DNA of 64,000 nt from DATJOJ01 sp035507035 (GTDB taxonomy: Bacteria > Acidobacteriota > Terriglobia > Terriglobales > Acidobacteriaceae), in contig DATJOJ010000074.1 of NCBI GenBank assembly GCA_035507035.1, positions 62,001-126,000 on the forward strand, in the 5' to 3' direction. Position 1 is the stretch's first letter. Each line of letters opens with the position of its first letter. The notes below the pieces were generated by a model, which saw only the letters and a list, made by a program, of their open reading frames with translations, had not been told where the DNA came from and did no database searches. A program made the position numbers and the translations under genes. Of this stretch, positions 9,089-15,661 are shown in pieces.

Positions 9089-9727
9089 ATGAGGGCTCGC
9101 ATCCTTTTATGCGACGATCACGAACTTATCCTCGATGGCTTGCGTAACGCCTTGCAAAGCCACTATGAGATCGTCGGCTTGGCCAAAGATGGCCGCGCCC
9201 TGATGCAGTCGGCCGAGCGCTTGAAGCCGGATCTGGTTGTGGTCGACATCAGCATGCCGTTGCTCAATGGTTTTGAAGCGGCCAAGCAGATCAAGAAAAG
9301 TCTTCCTCACACCAAACTGATTTTTCTTAGCCAGCACTTGAATCCTGCCTACTTGAAACAAGCCTTACGGCTTGGTGCGTCAGGCTATGTGCTCAAAGCC
9401 GGTGCCACCGAGGAATTAAGTCAGGCCATCGAGGCCGTCCTGCGCGGCAAGACTTACATCACCCCCGCTTTCGGAGAGGACGTGATTGCCCGGCTTTGGA
9501 ATCGCCATGGCGAACTTAGTGAAGAATCCGAGGACCTGACTGAGCGCCAGCGCGAGATTCTGCAATTGATTGTCGAAGGCCGTGGAAACAAAGAGATTGC
9601 CGATATCCTTCATCTCTCCGTCAAGACTATTGAATTTCATCGCGCCCGCATTATGGCTAAGCTGGGTGTGAAAACTGTCGCCGAACTCACCAAAGCTGCT
9701 CTACAGCAAGGACTTATCCCAGGTTAA
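9089..9727 (+). CDS. NarL/FixJ-family response regulator with LuxR-type HTH
   Basis: The 212-residue product from ATG 9089 has an N-terminal receiver (RILLCDDHELILDGLRNAL; phospho-acceptor Asp in LVVVDISMPLLNG; Lys in YVLKAG) and a C-terminal LuxR helix-turn-helix (LTERQREILQLIVEGRGNKE, then LHLSVKTIEFHRARIMAKLG). An upstream in-frame ATG at 8990 would overlap the divergent kinase gene and is unlikely. It is the obvious partner of the CHASE3 kinase on the other strand. The 18-bp palindrome 4 bp after its stop codon, and a matching one at 10434, are candidate binding sites for this protein or for the Crp-type regulator at 10534; that link is inference. Confidence 0.92.
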   Translation: MRARILLCDDHELILDGLRNALQSHYEIVGLAKDGRALMQSAERLKPDLVVVDISMPLLNGFEAAKQIKKSLPHTKLIFLSQHLNPAYLKQALRLGASGYVLKAGATEELSQAIEAVLRGKTYITPAFGEDVIARLWNRHGELSEESEDLTERQREILQLIVEGRGNKEIADILHLSVKTIEFHRARIMAKLGVKTVAELTKAALQQGLIPG

Positions 9728-9730
9728 AAA

Positions 9731-9748
9731 ACTAGGGTATACCCTAGT
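9731..9748. promoter_or_regulatory. Perfect 18-bp palindrome ACTAGGGTATACCCTAGT
   Basis: The sequence is a perfect dyad, preceded by an A-tract, in the gap before the receiver-only gene at 9867. A second site with the same architecture (ACTAGG-N6-CCTAGT) lies at 10434-10451. The shared half-site and spacing suggest one dimeric regulator binds both. Confidence 0.6.
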
Positions 9749-9866
9749 CGCACAGCCTCCACCCGCCCTGTACTCTGGTCCTGTTCGCAAGAGAGATTGG
9801 CACAAATTGTTCATGGGCAGTGATAGTACATATTCTTCATCCGACGTAACCCTAAAGGAGCCGGTC

Positions 9867-10274
9867 GTGAATCGAAAGCGAGTCTTGCTGGCCGACGATC
9901 ACACCGCCATGCTCGAAGAAGTTCGAGCATTACTCGGTGAGGACTACGAAGTTGTGGGCGCCGTGGAAAATGGCGAGAAACTCGTCGAGGCGGCCCGCAC
10001 CCTCAATCCCGACGTGATTGTCTCAGACATCAGTATGCCGGTCATGACCGGTTTTGAGGCCGCGGCCAAAATTCGCCAATTGGGCATCGCTACCCGCATC
10101 ATCTTTCTTACTGTGCAATCATCGGGCGCCTATTTGAAAAAAGCACGCACCCTTGGCGCCGACGGCTATGTCTTGAAAATTTACACCACCGAACAGCTTC
10201 CTCTTGCCATTGCCAGCGTTCTGAACGGAACGCCCTATTTTTCTCCCCAACTGGGAGCCGGATCTCCTAACTGA
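9867..10274 (+). CDS. Receiver-only response regulator
   Basis: This is a second stand-alone receiver domain (135 residues). The acidic pair is in VLLADDHTAML, the phospho-acceptor Asp in VIVSDISMPVMTG, the Thr in IIFLTVQSSG and the Lys in GYVLKIYTT. Start choice: GTG 9867 has AAAGGAG 6 nt upstream and begins exactly at the domain (VNRKRVLLADDH); ATG 9813 or TTG 9807 would add a disordered leader with no ribosome site. It is about 45% identical by eye to the receiver of the NarL-type protein just upstream, so it may be a duplicate that lost the HTH and acts as a phosphate sink or diguanylate-free adaptor. The palindrome at 9731 lies in its promoter region. Confidence 0.85.
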   Translation: MNRKRVLLADDHTAMLEEVRALLGEDYEVVGAVENGEKLVEAARTLNPDVIVSDISMPVMTGFEAAAKIRQLGIATRIIFLTVQSSGAYLKKARTLGADGYVLKIYTTEQLPLAIASVLNGTPYFSPQLGAGSPN

Positions 10275-10289
10275 GGTCACGGCTCCCAG
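10251..10289 (+). terminator. Hairpin across the stop codon, possible terminator
   Basis: CTGGGAGCCG (10251-10260) and CGGCTCCCAG (10280-10289) form a perfect 10-bp stem that encloses the TGA of the receiver-only gene. Only a short CTTTT follows about 8 nt later, so it is a weak intrinsic terminator or an mRNA-stability hairpin. Confidence 0.5.
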
Positions 10290-10433
10290 CCGTCCACTTT
10301 TGTCAGTGCTTTTAGGAAACAACAAACCCGCGCGTTTGGCGCGCATCCCTGTCCAAATTGCATCCCTCTCCATTTCCTCAGCAAAATCGCGCCTTTCGCG
10401 CCGATTCCCGTTTTGTTACCCCGGCCCCAAAAA

Positions 10434-10451
10434 ACTAGGGATTCACCTAGT
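10434..10451. promoter_or_regulatory. Palindrome ACTAGGGATTCACCTAGT, candidate operator
   Basis: ACTAGG and CCTAGT are separated by six bases, with the same A-tract in front as the site at 9731. It lies about 80 bp before the Fnr-like gene at 10534, a usual distance for an activator or repressor site. Confidence 0.6.
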
Positions 10452-10533
10452 AGTGAGCAATCGTGACAACCGTTAAAGTCGAGCCATAGTTGGTTGGGGT
10501 GGATTTGAAATTCTTCGCGGAAGGGAAATCGAG

Positions 10534-11322
10534 ATGGCTACTTCAATGACGAGCGCGGCGACCAGAACTCCTGGTTTTATTCCGTTGTCTGATCGGAGAG
10601 CGGCAGCACACTCTCCCTACGGTTTGCCGATTATCGACAACTGCATCGACTGCAAGCTACACAACAGCAGCTTCTTCTGTACGCTGGCCCAGGAGTCCAT
10701 GCAGGACCTGGATCGCGTCAAGCATTCCCACTGCTTTCCGGAAGGCTCGGTGGTTTTCCTCGAAGGGCAAGATGCCCGTGGCGTCTATGTCCTTTGCCAG
10801 GGTCGCGTCAAAATGATGACCACCAATGCCGACGGCAAGAGTCTGATCCTCAAGATTGCCGAGCCGGGCACCATTCTCGGCTTGCATTCCGTCATCAGTG
10901 GGCGGCCACACGAAGTCACCGTCGAAACGCTGCAGCCTTGTCAGTTGGCTTTCATCCGCCGCGAAGATTTCTTGCGCTTCCTGAATGCCCACGGCGATGC
11001 TTGCCTTCGCGCCGCCGAACATCTGGCGCGAGACTGCCAATCGGCGTACGAAGTCATCCGTTCCATCGGCCTTTCGCACTCCGTATCCGAAAAGTTGGCC
11101 CGCCTGCTCTTACAGTGGTCGACTGACGGACGCGTAGTCGATGGCGTGATCCGCATGAAGCTGGCTCTTACTCATGAAGAGATGGCCCAGTTGATCGGAA
11201 CTTCGCGCGAAACCGTAACTCGCACCTTGAGCGAATTCAAAAAGCAGCGGCTGCTCGAACTGAACGGCTCAACGCTGCTGATCAAGAACCGAGCTGCCCT
11301 CGAAAGAATGGTTGTGGTGTAG
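10534..11322 (+). CDS. Fnr-like Crp-family regulator with N-terminal cysteine motif
   Basis: The 262-residue protein has an N-terminal C-x2-C-x8-C motif (NCIDCKLHNSSFFC, Cys37, Cys40, Cys49), a cNMP-binding-type barrel (EGSVVFLEGQDARGVYVLCQ, then GTILGLHSVISG), and a Crp-type winged helix (LTHEEMAQLIGTSRETVTRT). Cys136 (LQPCQLAFI) falls where the fourth cluster ligand of E. coli FNR lies, so an oxygen- or NO-sensing Fe-S cluster is plausible, though the C-x8-C spacing differs from FNR. The recognition helix keeps the SRETV-R pattern of Crp. The ATG has GGAAGGGAAA upstream. It precedes a small cysteine-motif protein by 46 bp, probably in one transcript. Confidence 0.88.
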   Translation: MATSMTSAATRTPGFIPLSDRRAAAHSPYGLPIIDNCIDCKLHNSSFFCTLAQESMQDLDRVKHSHCFPEGSVVFLEGQDARGVYVLCQGRVKMMTTNADGKSLILKIAEPGTILGLHSVISGRPHEVTVETLQPCQLAFIRREDFLRFLNAHGDACLRAAEHLARDCQSAYEVIRSIGLSHSVSEKLARLLLQWSTDGRVVDGVIRMKLALTHEEMAQLIGTSRETVTRTLSEFKKQRLLELNGSTLLIKNRAALERMVVV

Positions 11323-11368
11323 CGCAGGTCTTGCAGGACAGATTTTGCAGCAAGCTAAAGGAATGGCC

Positions 11369-11653
11369 ATGAACAAAAGCGAACCCATCGATCTGGCGAT
11401 GAAACTGACGAGCCCCTGTAAAGAAGACGTCGACATCCGTGCCGCGGGGGCCACTTGCCCAATGCCGGGCTGCGGTGCCCTGGCCATTTCTTACGAAGCT
11501 GCCGACAGTCTCATCGAGTACCGTCGGGCCTTCACCTCGACTTGGGACTTTGTCTGCTCCGAATGTGGCGCAGAGTTCATGGCGCCTGAGAATGATCTGC
11601 TCTTCCAAGCTGTTCCGCGGGATTGGTTGTTATCGCAAGTTAGCCGCGCTTAA
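11369..11653 (+). CDS. Small cysteine-motif (zinc-ribbon-like) protein
   Basis: From ATG 11369 (AAAGGA, 7 nt upstream) the product has 94 residues. Two cysteine pairs, CPMPGC and CSEC about 35 residues apart (DFVCSECGAEFMAPENDLL), form a zinc-ribbon-like arrangement. The rest is a short acidic N-terminus and a helical C-terminus. It follows the Fnr-like regulator closely and may be co-transcribed with it. No enzyme motif is visible; a small DNA- or protein-binding zinc module is the likeliest guess. Confidence 0.65.
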   Translation: MNKSEPIDLAMKLTSPCKEDVDIRAAGATCPMPGCGALAISYEAADSLIEYRRAFTSTWDFVCSECGAEFMAPENDLLFQAVPRDWLLSQVSRA

Positions 11654-11706
11654 GCGCGGGCCTGGGGCGGCACAGGGCCGGTTCGCAGTTCTCCCGAACC
11701 GGCCCT
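11644..11706 (+). terminator. Two strong hairpins after the small zinc-ribbon gene
   Basis: CCGCGCTTAAGCGCGG (11644-11659) is a perfect palindrome containing the TAA stop. AGGGCCGGTTCG (11674-11685) pairs with CGAACCGGCCCT (11695-11706), a perfect 12-bp stem with a 9-nt loop. There is no T-tract, so transcript stabilisation or bidirectional termination is possible. Confidence 0.55.
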
Positions 11707-11850
11707 ATGTATTTGTCATCCCGAGCAATCGCTTGTTGCGCAGCCAGAGCCTGCCCTGAGCGAGCGCAGCGAGTCGAATGGGGATCTGGGCGAGCCGCGC
11801 GAATCGTCGCGATGCTTGCGACAACATAATCGCGCGTTTGGCTCGCTTCC
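11707..11850. repeat. GTCATCC-type dispersed intergenic element
   Basis: GTCATCCCGAGC (11715 on) is followed by self-complementary stretches (GCCTGCCCTGAGCGAGCGCAG). It belongs to the GTCATCCTGAG family also seen at 14865, 17418, 22612, 24241, 25289 and 60195. Confidence 0.5.
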
Positions 11851-11853
11851 TTA

Positions 11854-12111
11854 TTACGGCCAGCGTTTCCCGGCGTCTTCCCATCCTACTGCTCGCGCCG
11901 GCTGCGGAGTTGGGTTGGCTGCCGGCTGAGGAATCCGGATCGGCTGCTGGGGGACAGTTCCGGCCAACGTCGGCTTGTTGTTGGTGCCCTCGGAGAGCAC
12001 TTCTTTATCGTCGGCGAGCAGGGGCGCCGCGACTCGCAATGCTTCCACCTCCCGCTCTAGCCTGGCCAGTTCAAGTTCTTTCTGTCTCAGAACCTCGTAA
12101 ACATTCTTCAT
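11854..12111 (-). CDS. Small coiled-coil orphan protein, 85 residues
   Basis: The product begins MKNVYEVLRQKELELARLER and forms one amphipathic helix to about residue 30, then becomes a disordered Pro/Gln/Ala-rich tail. Proteins with this N-terminal signature (KNVYEVLRQKExELxRLExE) recur in Acidobacteriota, in my recollection, without assigned function. AGGAAA lies upstream of the ATG. There is no signal peptide, so it is cytoplasmic. Confidence 0.65.
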   Translation of the reverse strand: MKNVYEVLRQKELELARLEREVEALRVAAPLLADDKEVLSEGTNNKPTLAGTVPQQPIRIPQPAANPTPQPARAVGWEDAGKRWP

Positions 12112-12706
12112 AGTGGGTTTCCTGGGCGCAACCTTTCAAATTTCTTGCCCGCACTTTAAGCAGGTATGCCCTCTTTGTCAAGAAGATAACAGAACCCGTC
12201 TGGTTCAAAACTAAGTACAACCTCAAGAGCTAAGACCGAAGCTGATAACTCATATCGGTTTTCTTCAAGTTATTGATCCGCCTTGATCTGCGAATCCGTG
12301 GCAGGCTTTTGGCTATTTGGAAGTTTTTCGGATCCGTTTGCATCCGTGCAAATCCATGGCAGGTTTTCCGGAGTTTTCTGTAACAGTTCGCCTCATTCGC
12401 TATTGCGAATCTCAGCAACACACCTCGCAACCCGCAAGCTATTGATTGCGCACTTGTTCCCTCCGAGTCGTCTTCCAAACACGCCTAACTATCAAGAAAA
12501 CGCTGTTGCGGTTCTCAGCAAACCTTGCGTTGCAGATTTCATCTGTTGGGCTCGGCATACGCACCCCGAACACCTCCATCTCTTGTCCTCTCAAAGACAT
12601 CGCTTATGCAGTTTCATTTCCCGAACAACTTGGCAACAAACCTGCCTTTAGCAACAGTGGCGAGCGGCCCGGAGCAGCAAAGAAAGGCCCTCCAACGAGG
12701 TGACTT
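12112..12706. other. 595-bp intergenic region, no gene seen
   Basis: No frame here looks like a protein: the longest plus-strand frame (12283-12651) has atypical composition and no ribosome site. The stretch 12280-12370 carries imperfect copies of the CACGGATTT-type repeat (GCGAATCCGTGGCAGG and GTGCAAATCCATGGCAGG). The last 60 bp before 12707 should hold the promoter of the GcvH-like gene. Confidence 0.5.
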
Positions 12707-13375
12707 ATGGCAGTCATTCTGGTTCTTTTGACTTTTACAACGCTTCTCCTGATCGATCACTTTTATAGCAAGAAGCATGCACTGGTGCAGCCCTATGTCC
12801 AGGCTGCGCAAGAGGCCCCGGCCCGGCTGGCCTCCACCGTTGTCGGCGGCTTCGCGGTCCCTGACAATCTCCGCTATCATCCCGGCCACACCTGGGCATT
12901 GAGCGAAAGCCCCAATCTAGTGCGCGTGGGCATGGACGATTTCGCCTCGAAACTAGCAGGTAAAGTTGCCAGCATCACACTGCCGCAGCGCGGACAATGG
13001 CTGCGTCAGGGCCAAAAGGTTTGCACCCTGCATCGCGATGGCACGGCAGTCGACATGCTTTCTCCGATCGAAGGCGTCGTCGCCAACGTCAACGACACTC
13101 TGGTCCAGACCCCCGAACTGATTGGCAAGGATCCCTACGGCGACGGTTGGCTGCTCACCGTGCAAGCTCCCGACGCCAAGATCAGCTTCCGCAATCTTCT
13201 TGGTGGTACCTTGGCCCGCTGGTGGACCGAGGAATCCGCCAGCCGTCTGCGCATGAAGATGCCCGCCATGGCCGGCGCTCTGGCACAGGATGGTGGCGTG
13301 GCCGTCGACGACATTGCCAACCAGATCCCCGACAAAGATTGGGGCGCGCTGGCCAAAGAATTCTTCCTCTCCTAG
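12707..13375 (+). CDS. Membrane-anchored GcvH-like protein lacking the lipoyl lysine
   Basis: Residues 1-20 (MAVILVLLTFTTLLLIDHFY) form a membrane anchor. Residues about 50-165 match the glycine-cleavage H protein/lipoyl hammerhead fold: YHPGHTWALSESPNLVRVGM, FASKLAGKVASITLPQRGQW, MLSPIEGVVANVNDTL and DPYGDGWLLTVQAPD. In real GcvH the lipoyl lysine sits in ESVKA just before the SPxxGxV turn; here the aligned stretch is HRDGTAVD with Gly at that place and no lysine nearby. It therefore cannot be lipoylated in the usual way. The C-terminal 55 residues are extra. No other gcv gene is near. Role unknown; a structural or sensor adaptor in the membrane is a guess. Confidence 0.85.
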   Translation: MAVILVLLTFTTLLLIDHFYSKKHALVQPYVQAAQEAPARLASTVVGGFAVPDNLRYHPGHTWALSESPNLVRVGMDDFASKLAGKVASITLPQRGQWLRQGQKVCTLHRDGTAVDMLSPIEGVVANVNDTLVQTPELIGKDPYGDGWLLTVQAPDAKISFRNLLGGTLARWWTEESASRLRMKMPAMAGALAQDGGVAVDDIANQIPDKDWGALAKEFFLS

Positions 13376-13400
13376 GGACAAGGCTTCGGCACTCGCCCAC

Positions 13401-13432
13401 CCCGGCAGGTCCACCACCTGCCGGGATTTTTC
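13401..13432 (+). terminator. Rho-independent terminator
   Basis: CCCGGCAGGT (13401-13410) and ACCTGCCGGG (13416-13425) form a perfect 10-bp GC-rich stem with a CCACC loop, followed by ATTTTTCT. It ends the GcvH-like transcript 25 bp after the stop codon. Confidence 0.92.
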
Positions 13433-13592
13433 TTTGCCCGCCATACATGCCTTTCCTCCACCCACCGACGGCAATCCCCGCATGTTCCCTAAACGCCTCC
13501 TGTGCTAGTATTTCGCTTTTCGACATTACTGAGCGCGTTAACTCCCGACGCGTTCCTGAAAATCGTCATCCAAGCAGGCAAGTGAAAATTGC

Positions 13593-14843
13593 ATGAAAGA
13601 TACCCTCGGAGTCTTACTAGCCGGAGGAGCAGGCGAGCGCCTCTATCCTCTCACTCGCGATCGCGCCAAGCCCGCGGTCACTTTCGGTGGCATCTATCGC
13701 ATCATCGACGTCACGCTCTCCAACTGCGTGAACTCTGACCTCCGCCGGGTCTACATTCTCACGCAATATAAAGCACTTTCCCTTAATCGCCACATTCGCG
13801 AGGGTTGGAACATCGTCGGCCGCGAGATGGGCGAATTCATCGAGGTCCTCCCGCCCATGAAACGCGTCAGTGAGGAGTGGTATCAGGGCACCGCCGACGC
13901 CGTTTATCAGAACATTTATTCCATCGGCTCTGAGCAGCCGCAACACGTGCTCATCCTCTCCGGCGACCATATTTACAAAATGAACTACGGCCGCATGATG
14001 AAGCAGCACAACGACTCCGGCGCCGACGTCACTCTCGCCACCATCCAGATCCATCCCGACGAAACCTATCGCTTCGGTGTGGTCGAAGTCGACCGCGATT
14101 ATCGCGTCAACGGTTTCCTCGAGAAGCCCAAAGAAACCGATTTGCGCTCTCCTTACAACCCCGAAAAAGTTGCCGCCTCGATGGGCATCTATATCTTCAA
14201 CACCGACGTCCTCATTCCGGTGCTGCTCAAAGATGCCGAAGATCCCAACTCCAGCCACGATTTCGGCAAAGACATTCTGCCCAAAATGATCGACGACTAT
14301 CGCGTCTACTCTTTCGATTTCGTCGACGAGAACAAGAAAGAAGCCCTCTACTGGCGCGACGTAGGAACGCTCGAAGCCTACTACGAAGCCAACATGGATA
14401 TCGTCGCCGTGTCGCCCGTTTTCAATCTTTACGATGCGCAGTGGCCCATCCGCACTCACCAGCGCCAATATCCGCCGGCGAAGTTCGTCTTCGCCGAAAC
14501 CGGCCGCACCGGTACCGCTCTCGATTCCATCGTCTCGGCCGGTTGCATCCTCTCCGGCAGCATGGTGAAGAACAGCGTGCTCTCACCCGACGTGCGCGTG
14601 AACTCCTACACTGAAATCGATGCCAGCATCATCTTCTCCCACGTGAATGTCGGCCGCCATTGCCGCATTCGCAAGGCCATCATTGATCGCGACGTTCACA
14701 TCCCTGAAGGCACTACCATCGGTTACGATCCCGAGGCCGACCGCCAGCGCTATTTCGTCACCGATAGCGGCATCACCGTGGTCACTCGCGATTACTCGCT
14801 CTTCGAGAACCCTGTCACGGTTGATTACTTCACCAGCGAGTAA
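13593..14843 (+). CDS. glgC: Glucose-1-phosphate adenylyltransferase
   Basis: ADP-glucose pyrophosphorylase makes ADP-glucose from ATP and glucose 1-phosphate, the committed step of bacterial glycogen synthesis. The 416-residue length is typical. The nucleotidyltransferase signature (VLLAGGAGERLYPLTRDRAK) is at residues 6-25, the catalytic region HVLILSGDHIYKMNY follows, then the glucose-1-P site (VNGFLEKPKE), and the C-terminal left-handed beta-helix repeats (INSYTEIDASIIFSHVNVG region). The allosteric N-terminal loop is present, so regulation by glycolytic intermediates is expected from the family. It stands alone; no glgA or glgB is in the window. Confidence 0.97.
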   Translation: MKDTLGVLLAGGAGERLYPLTRDRAKPAVTFGGIYRIIDVTLSNCVNSDLRRVYILTQYKALSLNRHIREGWNIVGREMGEFIEVLPPMKRVSEEWYQGTADAVYQNIYSIGSEQPQHVLILSGDHIYKMNYGRMMKQHNDSGADVTLATIQIHPDETYRFGVVEVDRDYRVNGFLEKPKETDLRSPYNPEKVAASMGIYIFNTDVLIPVLLKDAEDPNSSHDFGKDILPKMIDDYRVYSFDFVDENKKEALYWRDVGTLEAYYEANMDIVAVSPVFNLYDAQWPIRTHQRQYPPAKFVFAETGRTGTALDSIVSAGCILSGSMVKNSVLSPDVRVNSYTEIDASIIFSHVNVGRHCRIRKAIIDRDVHIPEGTTIGYDPEADRQRYFVTDSGITVVTRDYSLFENPVTVDYFTSE

Positions 14844-15020
14844 AAATTCGTAACCTTACCTAATGTCATCCCCGAGCGAAATGAGCATCGCGCTTTGCGT
14901 GATGCTCATGAAGTCGAAAAACCTCATGCTTCTCAATGTCTCCGCCCGGCCCGAACAGGAATTCTCTGCTTGAACTGCCACTGTGATCGCTCAAAGGGCA
15001 TTCTTGTCCCCTTGCATTTT
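14844..15020. repeat. GTCATCC-type element with hairpin
   Basis: After glgC, GTCATCCCCGAGCG (14865 on) leads into ATGAGCATC...GATGCTCAT, a perfect 9-bp stem. It may serve as the glgC transcript end and belongs to the dispersed GTCATCCTGAG family. Confidence 0.5.
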
Positions 15021-15024
15021 TCTC

Positions 15025-15064
15025 TTGACAATCACCATAATGTCTATGGTATTAGTAGACAATA
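15025..15064 (+). promoter_or_regulatory. Promoter with two nested palindromes
   Basis: TTGACA at 15025-15030 is a consensus -35 box. The following bases hold ACCATA-N5-TATGGT and, overlapping it, TGTCTA-N9-TAGACA, which reaches to the GGAGG of the next gene. GGTATT at 17-bp spacing is the best -10 candidate. The nested dyads over the core promoter suggest repressor control, possibly BlaI/CopY-like, but no such gene is in the window. Confidence 0.5.
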
Positions 15065-15076
15065 TTGGAGGGTGGT

Positions 15077-15274
15077 ATGTTGCTCTTCCTGGTGAACACG
15101 TTTCCGCTGTGGTGGATTCTCCTGGCTGTCGTCGTTCTTCGCTCTTTTCGCTCCGCCTCCCACCATGATGAAGAATTCGAGTCATCCGCCGATGCTCCCA
15201 ACCCGCTAGTCGATCGCCCTGGCACCTGGCACAAGTGCCCTCACAACATCATTTCCGGCGGTCACGCGGCATAG
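15077..15274 (+). CDS. Small single-pass membrane protein
   Basis: From ATG 15077 (GGAGG, 7 nt upstream) the 65-residue product starts with a hydrophobic helix (MLLFLVNTFPLWWILLAVVV) and has a charged cytoplasmic tail (RSFRSASHHDEEFESS...). The strong ribosome site and the strong promoter upstream argue for a real gene. The TAG stop lies 8 nt before the next ATG and overlaps its AGGAGG site, so both genes form an operon. Function unknown. Confidence 0.6.
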   Translation: MLLFLVNTFPLWWILLAVVVLRSFRSASHHDEEFESSADAPNPLVDRPGTWHKCPHNIISGGHAA

Positions 15275-15282
15275 GAGGTCCC

Positions 15283-15525
15283 ATGAGCTTCAAGTCCTTT
15301 CGTGATTTTACCGAGCTGTACCGTGCGGCTTATGCCGAGACCGATGAGCGAAAAAAGGCGCATCTGCTTCGCGAAGTCGAGAGAATCATCAAGAACGCTC
15401 AGGTGGAAGCGCCCAGGAAGTCACTTTCGCGGCCAAGGCCGCATGAGGGGGTGGCATTGCACGCCGACGCCGGCCCCCAATCCTGCGCCGGCGTGCAATC
15501 GAGGAGCCTCCCCCGCCAGATTTGA
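15283..15525 (+). CDS. Small helical orphan protein
   Basis: ATG 15283 has a perfect AGGAGG 6 nt upstream. The first 42 residues (MSFKSFRDFTELYRAAYAET, then DERKKAHLLREVERIIKNAQ) form a charged helical hairpin. The remaining 38 residues are low-complexity and are encoded by hairpin-rich DNA (ATTGCACGCCG paired with CGGCGTGCAAT inside 15455-15502), so the C-terminus probably derives from an inserted intergenic repeat. It forms an operon with the small membrane protein before it. Confidence 0.6.
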   Translation: MSFKSFRDFTELYRAAYAETDERKKAHLLREVERIIKNAQVEAPRKSLSRPRPHEGVALHADAGPQSCAGVQSRSLPRQI

Positions 15526-15563
15526 CTTGACGCCATACTTGGCTGTCCTCCAGGTGCCCTACT

Positions 15564-15581
15564 CGGGCGGAATTCCGCCCG
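15564..15581. repeat. Perfect 18-bp palindrome CGGGCGGAATTCCGCCCG
   Basis: It lies 80 bp before the S1 gene. The form (GC-rich arms around an AATT centre) matches the palindromes found inside ispE at 57422 and 57506, so it is likely a copy of the same kind of mobile palindrome; a terminator role is also possible. Confidence 0.5.
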
Positions 15582-15661
15582 GGTGGGGTTGTGCGCACCC
15601 TATCGGAGCGGAGGCAATGGTATCCTGATAAGGATCGCTCCGAACCGAGAATCCATCGTTC

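Noticed and set aside
12283..12651. Plus-strand frame of 122 codons in the long gap
   Set aside because: No ribosome site, no domain, atypical composition, and it crosses repeat words.
13617..14468. Long minus-strand frame of 283 codons opposite glgC
   Set aside because: It is antisense to a perfect glgC, its product is a repetitive Val/Gly/Asp-rich string, and it has no ribosome site.
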